From Sphaeroforma sirkka (lineage: Eukaryota; Opisthokonta; Ichthyosporea; Ichthyophonida), in the NCBI GenBank assembly GCA_001586965.3, contig LUCW03000593.1, positions 35,001-63,953 on the forward strand: a stretch of DNA of 28,953 nucleotides. Reading direction: 5' to 3'. Below are positions 23,950 to 28,953 of the stretch, in pieces (within the stretch, counting starts at the first letter, position 1; every line of letters starts with the position of its first letter). Made by a program: the position numbers and the translations under genes. Below the pieces are notes generated by a model that made no database searches, was not told where the DNA came from, and saw nothing but the letters and a program-made list of their open reading frames with translations.

Positions 23950-23950
<1 letters not shown>
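22896..23950. other. Spacer downstream of NVL, no gene recognised
   Basis: Short frames on both strands (for example 23110-23436 plus and 23118-23417 minus) overlap each other and show no domain. There is one match to a pol III B-box (GGTTCGATTCC, near 23218), but no tRNA fold can be drawn around it. Nothing else is visible. Confidence 0.5.
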
Positions 23951-24019
<69 letters not shown>

Positions 24020-24048
24020 TATATACATACATATACATCTACATATCC

Positions 24049-24080
<32 letters not shown>

Positions 24081-24104
24081 ATGTGTGTGTGTGTGTGTGT
24101 GTGT

Positions 24105-24150
<46 letters not shown>

Positions 24151-24171
24151 TATATATTTATTATATACATT

Positions 24172-24210
<39 letters not shown>

Positions 24211-24236
24211 GTGTGTGTGTATACGTGTGTGTGTGG
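23951..24236. repeat. (TA)n/(GT)n compound microsatellite
   Basis: A (TA)n run of about 30 units from 23951, broken TA/CATA sequence, (GT)n at about 24082-24104, a second (TA)n block to about 24148, then more TA and (TG)n up to about 24234. It lies in intergenic sequence between NVL and the ALDH pseudogene. Frames across it are artefacts. Confidence 0.93.
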
Positions 24237-24581
24237 AGAGGAAGGGGAAAGGTATTATGTATGTGTGTTTGTGTGGTTTCTCGTATCTATGACAGATCAT
24301 AGCGAAAAATGCGCATTAGAATTGATTAGTATGTTGCTCAGAACAAACAGATTATTTTTTAAAATGGTGCACAGTACACACGTACTCGGTACTCGTCAAG
24401 GCATTTTATCGCCGGCGAGTCAAAATCGAGTCTAAAGAGTTCGGGCAGATTGTGAGAAAAAGAATTGTCAAAAGAAGGGACTATACTCAAGTCTCATATT
24501 GAATACTGTACCATACACGGAGGAAAGCATTACAAACCGGTCTGGTATTTAATTTTGTTGCATATTAAAGCTAGCGCGTCG

Positions 24582-26037
24582 TCAAATATATTTTCCTAGC
24601 ATGAAGGCTGCGGCGCTGACGGCGACTGTGGCAAAGGCAAAATAGTGCATTCGGTTCAGACTACTCGCCACAACACCAGGAATGTGACGGTGTGCGATTA
24701 TTGAAATTCGAGTGGATCAAAATAGACTTCATGTGACTAAACTCTATAAAACCTTGGTAGCCATGGTACTTGCCGCTACCTGAATTACCTACCCCTCCAA
24801 ATGGAAGGTTCTCGTTCAGCATGAATGCTATTGTATCATTGAACTGGAGACTACCCGCAGATACGTTCATGAACTTTTCTTGCACGTGCCCGTCATGTGT
24901 GAAGGTATACATGGCAAGTGGCTTTTCTCTTGTTAGAATAGAATCAGTTTTACACGTAAGATGGGTAATATGGGACCAAATATCTCCTCTTGCATACAAG
25001 CAGAAGCGTGGTATGCCACAGAGTCTGTCCCAAAGTCTAATAGAGTAGGTGCGATATAGAAATCTGAAGCATCGGTTTCGCCACCATGAACTATGTACTT
25101 GCTATCGCTTTTGATCATCTTGGATAAACGCTTGTGATGTGCTGGTACCTTCGTCATACGCCCAAACACTACTTTGCTGCGGATCGACGCCGTACTGGGC
25201 GACAATCGTTTCCTTCTGCGTACTGATGAAAACTTCGGCGATTGAGCTGTCTACGAATATGTGATCGAGACGTATACACGTCTGCCCTGCATTTAGGCCC
25301 AAAGATCCCCACACAATGCGCTTGGCAGCTACTGCTAGATTGGCATCTTTGCCAACTTACACCGGTGATTTGCCACCTAGTTTCAGTATACATTAGGACA
25401 AGTTTGGTGCACCTGCTTTGGCTACCATGCGGCCAAGCCCGGGCGAACCGGTTGCAAAAATAACATCCCAGCGCATTGACAAACGATCCTGTCGCTCGTC
25501 AAAGCCACCAGAAACAATGCTGACAACTTGATTATCCATTACTTCGAAACTAGCTTACACAGAAGTTTCATCGTCTCGGTCGAGTGTGTCTCAGCTCCCG
25601 TTTTGACAACAACTGCATTGCCGGCTGCAATGCTTGCAGCCATGGGATCGGCGATGAGTGTGATAGGACAGTTCCAGCAACCGATTATCAGGACCGTGCC
25701 CAGAGGTTCCGGTTTAATCATTGATGTGGCCGGATAGTTGAAAACGTCAGTGTCCACGTGAGTTGTCCTTGACCAGCTATCAACATTGGCTATCATGTTA
25801 TCGATGCCGTTGATTGAGGCTTGTATCTCCGCTAACCAAACCTCCTTGGGACTCTTTCCCAAATCCGAATACACAGCCTTCTGGATAGCTTCCTTATTTT
25901 CACTGATCGTTCTTCTGAGAGCCTGTAATTGACTTTCTCCAGCTTAATGGAAGTGTGGTGCCTGCCCTGAAAGCTATGCTAGCTCGCATATGAGCATCAG
26001 CAGCACAGATCGACGCCTTTGTAGTTTGGTTTACCAT
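24582..26037 (-). pseudogene. ALDH3-type (fatty) aldehyde dehydrogenase pseudogene with tail anchor
   Basis: Reading frames in succession give a full-length ALDH3-like protein that would oxidise long-chain aldehydes at a membrane. Recognisable pieces are VYSDLGKSPKEVW, GTVLIIGCWNCPI, GNAVVVKTGAETHS, FATGSPGLGRMVAKA, LGGKSP, the catalytic-Cys motif NAGQTC, QEEIFGPILPI and NLPFGGVGNSGSGKYHG, ending in a hydrophobic tail (MHYFAFATVAVSAAAFMLG) like the ALDH3A2 anchor. Breaks: frameshifts near 25933, 25540, between 25102 and 25205, between 24933 and 24999, and near 24680, and in-frame TAA stops at 25393-25395 and 25357-25359. The general-base Glu of the LELGGKSP motif is Lys. The frames are too tightly abutted for introns. 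It starts at an ATG at 26037 and the last frame ends with TGA at 24582-24584. The pieces remain well conserved, so loss seems fairly recent. Sequencing error could explain one or two lesions, not all. Confidence 0.9.
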
Positions 26038-26974
26038 TTTATGTAGAAATATTTTGATGGACGATGTTGTTGATTTATCGTTATGACAATAGTCTCTACA
26101 TTGCAGTATGCCTTAAATACTTTCGCATGCAGTAAGCAAGAATGGAATCCTTAAGAATGTTGTATTCCATCTGACTACATATCAGTTTTGCAACCGTTCT
26201 GCAGAGGCCAGAGAATACACTCAACTTCTCAAGTCGCAAAAGTTTTGAACTGTGAGCATGCCGTCCGAATTTCAGGATGAAACTTAAAAGGTCAAAGGAG
26301 CACACATACATGCATCATATTACTTTGTAACAATCGTCCGTACTCCGCAGTCCTATTATGGCAAAGAGGGCTCTCGAGAGTTGAATATTGCTGATATGAT
26401 ATATCATACTTTATAATAATTAGCTGCTTGTAAATTGAACAAAGGCTATGTATTGCTGTATGCTGCTATGAACTATACAATAAAAATAAAAACCAGAACC
26501 TGATCAGTGACCACACGTAGGCTCGGGAGCAGAATTGAGAATTGATAAACCGACGGAGTTCAACAGTTGTATTTATGTTTGGGATCCGGAATTCCGGAGT
26601 TTCACTGAATATCACCCGATTGGCGATATAATTCAAAATATTCGTGAAAAAGAAGTGTTTTAAAAAAGGATGCGTGTTAATGTCAAAGTGAGTCACTGAT
26701 ACAGTTGTTTTCTTTACATACCGTTTACGGGATAAATCTTAGCGCTCCGTAGGTTCCGAGCCCTACGCGCGATTGGTTTACGCATTTTATATAGAGCTAC
26801 ATATACGCTACGTCAGTTTGTCTTTTGATTCAAGCAAATATCGATCGCTGGATGCACCGCATTATGGCTACAAAAGTCTCCTTTCTGATATTTAAGCGCT
26901 CATCAGGTTATAATATATTCATCAGAATATAATTAATAGTTTACATTTGCATAGTCTACTATCGTCTATTTAAA
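26038..26974. other. Divergent spacer between ALDH pseudogene and GMC gene
   Basis: This 937-bp AT-rich interval lies between head-to-head start codons. The minus-strand frames at 26096-26311 and 26466-26696 have no recognisable domain. A TATAATAT motif lies near 26911, about 60 bp before the GMC start codon. It is a possible core promoter, but many AT-rich words occur here. Confidence 0.45.
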
Positions 26975-28708
26975 ATGTCACTCTCAAAGTCCCTTCGATC
27001 TCTCCCTGCTTCTACTAAGCAGGTCTACGACTATGTGGTTGTTGGTGGCGGAAGTGCCGGCTGTGTAATGGCCAATCGCCTCTCATCGAACCCCAACGTG
27101 CGAGTGGCTTTACTGGAGACAGGCTCAGATGACAACACACCGCTCATCCGCAACCCCAGTGGGTTTTTCTGGACCGTTCCCTACAGTAAAAAGTACAACC
27201 ATCGATACTGGACAACACCTCAGAAGAACTGTAATGGTAGGAACATGTTCCAGCCTCGTGGTCGCGGAGTCGGCGGCTCCTCTGCGATTAATGCTATGGT
27301 ATATATTCGCGGCTTGAAATATGACTTCACCAACTTGTGGGCTGAGGAGAATAAATGCAACGGTTGGGAATGGGAGAATGTGCTACCTATTTTCAAAGAA
27401 TTGGAGAATAATGATACGCTCAAAAGTAACCCATTCCATGGTAACGAAGGTCCTCTTCATGTGCGGACGCAGAATCACATTGGCCCATACAGTAAGCGCA
27501 TTGTCAAAGCAGGCAATGAGTTGGGATGGAAAACAACCGATGACTTTAATGGAGCAGACCAGTCTGGAATAGGGTATTATCAGTACACACAGACCAAGGG
27601 CGGGCGCTGCAGCACTGGTGTTGCTTTTCTGACCCCTGAGGTCCGAGCCCGCCCAAATTTGGATGTTATTGTTGATGCTCATACCACAAAGATACTCACG
27701 GAAGGCAAACGGGCGACTGGAGTGCATGCAGTGGTATCAGGCAGCTCAGATTCTGCTAACCTCGTAACATTCGAAGCGAAAAATGATGTTGTCCTGTGCG
27801 GTGGTGCATTTAACAGTCCACAGTTACTGATGCTCTCAGGAATTGGCCCTAAGGACCAGCTTACTAAGCACGGAATTGATGTTGTACATGAATTGCCAGG
27901 AGTGGGTCAGAATCTTCAGGATCATGCCGATATCTGCGTGAATGCAAAAACTTCGAGAGTAAGTATGCCCCTGCAAATCGGGCTAACCAACCTACCAAGT
28001 CAGATCAAGCACTTCTTCCTAGGTCTTTTCAAGAAAGAAGGAGTGTTCATGGGAGATAATCAAATGGTCGGCTCATTTTTTAAAAGCAAGCCTGACATTC
28101 CCGCTAATGATATCCAAATGCATGTCGCACCCTTCTACTACAAAGATCATGGTGCCACTTTAAGATACGGTGGTGGCATCTCGGTCAAATCGTGCTATAT
28201 GCGGCCCGAGTCTCGCGGGACGGTCGGTCTGAATTCGGCTGACCCAATGGAAGGGCCACTGGTTGACCCCAACTACTACGACGTGCCCGCCGACTTTGAC
28301 CCCATGGTGGCTGCAGTACGAAAAAGCATCGAGCTGATTCAAACCAAGACCCTAGCAGAAGATAACCTGGTGGTCAGTGGATTTGGCGATAAGGATGTTA
28401 ACAACCTTACCAACAGCGACATCAAGGAGTATCTGCGTGAAAATACCGAATCCATCTACCACCCGGTATCTACCTGTAAAATGGGTCCATCATCAGATCC
28501 TATGGCAGTGGTTGATCACTCCAATGGTCTAAAAGTACACGGAATGGAAGGACTTAGAGTGATCGACGCCTCCGTCATGCCTACAGTAGTATCTGGAAAC
28601 ACGAATGCACCTACCATGGTAATAGCTCAGAAAGCTTACAATCAAATGGTAGGTCAGGATAGAGTTGTCGATGTCACCAATGCACCACTAGTAGCTAAAC
28701 AATTGTAA
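26975..28708 (+). CDS. GMC-family FAD oxidoreductase, choline/alcohol dehydrogenase type, intronless
   Basis: FAD-dependent alcohol dehydrogenase of the glucose-methanol-choline family, 577 residues in one exon, the usual length for choline dehydrogenase (BetA) and AlkJ-like enzymes. The N-terminal Rossmann motif VVVGGGSAG is near residues 21-29, with the ribose-binding acidic end of LLETGSD. GMC signature 1 is GRGVGGSSAINAMVYIRG and signature 2 is GAFNSPQLLMLSGIGP. The catalytic His is in YHPVSTCKMG (about 496), paired with Asn in GNTNAP (about 544). All are intact, so it should be active. The first 13 residues (MSLSKSLRSLPAS) are Ser/Arg/Lys-rich and could be a mitochondrial presequence, as in animal CHDH; the C-terminal KQL is not a canonical peroxisomal signal. 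The exact substrate (choline, fatty alcohol or other) cannot be decided from motifs. It is head-to-head with the ALDH pseudogene. Lack of introns fits bacterial origin, retroposition or intron loss. Confidence 0.95.
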   Translation: MSLSKSLRSLPASTKQVYDYVVVGGGSAGCVMANRLSSNPNVRVALLETGSDDNTPLIRNPSGFFWTVPYSKKYNHRYWTTPQKNCNGRNMFQPRGRGVGGSSAINAMVYIRGLKYDFTNLWAEENKCNGWEWENVLPIFKELENNDTLKSNPFHGNEGPLHVRTQNHIGPYSKRIVKAGNELGWKTTDDFNGADQSGIGYYQYTQTKGGRCSTGVAFLTPEVRARPNLDVIVDAHTTKILTEGKRATGVHAVVSGSSDSANLVTFEAKNDVVLCGGAFNSPQLLMLSGIGPKDQLTKHGIDVVHELPGVGQNLQDHADICVNAKTSRVSMPLQIGLTNLPSQIKHFFLGLFKKEGVFMGDNQMVGSFFKSKPDIPANDIQMHVAPFYYKDHGATLRYGGGISVKSCYMRPESRGTVGLNSADPMEGPLVDPNYYDVPADFDPMVAAVRKSIELIQTKTLAEDNLVVSGFGDKDVNNLTNSDIKEYLRENTESIYHPVSTCKMGPSSDPMAVVDHSNGLKVHGMEGLRVIDASVMPTVVSGNTNAPTMVIAQKAYNQMVGQDRVVDVTNAPLVAKQL

Positions 28709-28953
28709 GTCGTGCTGACAAGACATAGGTCTTGTAACATCCTAAAAATATCATAGTACCGATATCAATTCAATATTAGGTGAACGCAACCTAAACGTTT
28801 ATTGCAATATAATACAAATGCCTTTGAAATTACGGTTGCATATACCATGTATTGTGCGCAGATAAAACAGCCATACAGATAATGATTTGCGTGTATACAT
28901 GTATATGAACTATATATTGTAACATCAATATAATATATATATATATAACACAT
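28709..28953. other. Downstream flank of GMC gene, no gene recognised
   Basis: AT-rich sequence with a short (TA)n run at about 28930-28946. It probably contains the 3' UTR of the GMC gene, but I see no clear AATAAA close to the stop. The minus-strand frame reaching the window edge has no recognisable domain. Confidence 0.4.

Overview
This window is nuclear DNA of a eukaryote. Two genes are cut by many spliceosomal introns, with GT-AG sites plus one GC-AG. Long (TA)n, (CA)n and ACAT-type microsatellites fill many introns and some intergenic stretches. The conserved proteins (a MINPP1-type phosphatase, a DDX21-type helicase with a GUCT domain and RGG tail, and NVL) fit an animal or a unicellular relative of animals. 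An ichthyosporean-like protist is my guess; the sequence does not prove it.

Layout, left to right. 1-6899: a minus-strand multiple inositol polyphosphate phosphatase. Nine exons can be assembled in phase; the C-terminus lies past the left edge, and a decayed copy of part of the last visible exon sits at 89-155. Intron 1 carries about 1.65 kb of nearly continuous microsatellite. About 7676-9836: a minus-strand gene with a clear signal peptide and no recognised family; its exon borders are only partly resolved. 9837-12188: no gene seen. 12189-19151: a complete ten-exon minus-strand DDX21-like nucleolar helicase of 750 residues. 19152-19766: the spacer between its start and the divergent NVL gene. 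19767-22895: NVL, a 1042-residue intronless plus-strand ATPase. 22896-24581: intergenic, with a 290-bp microsatellite. 24582-26037: a minus-strand tail-anchored ALDH3-type aldehyde dehydrogenase broken by several frameshifts, two in-frame stops and a replaced general base; it is a pseudogene. 26975-28708: an intact intronless GMC oxidoreductase on the plus strand, head-to-head with the dead ALDH.

Two functional pairings stand out. DDX21 and NVL both act in nucleolar ribosome biogenesis, and their start codons face each other 615 bp apart, so they may share a promoter region. The GMC dehydrogenase and the ALDH pseudogene could once have formed a divergent pair oxidising an alcohol to an aldehyde and then to an acid, of which only the first half survives. 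I found no CRISPR, rRNA or convincing tRNA gene, and no intact transposon.
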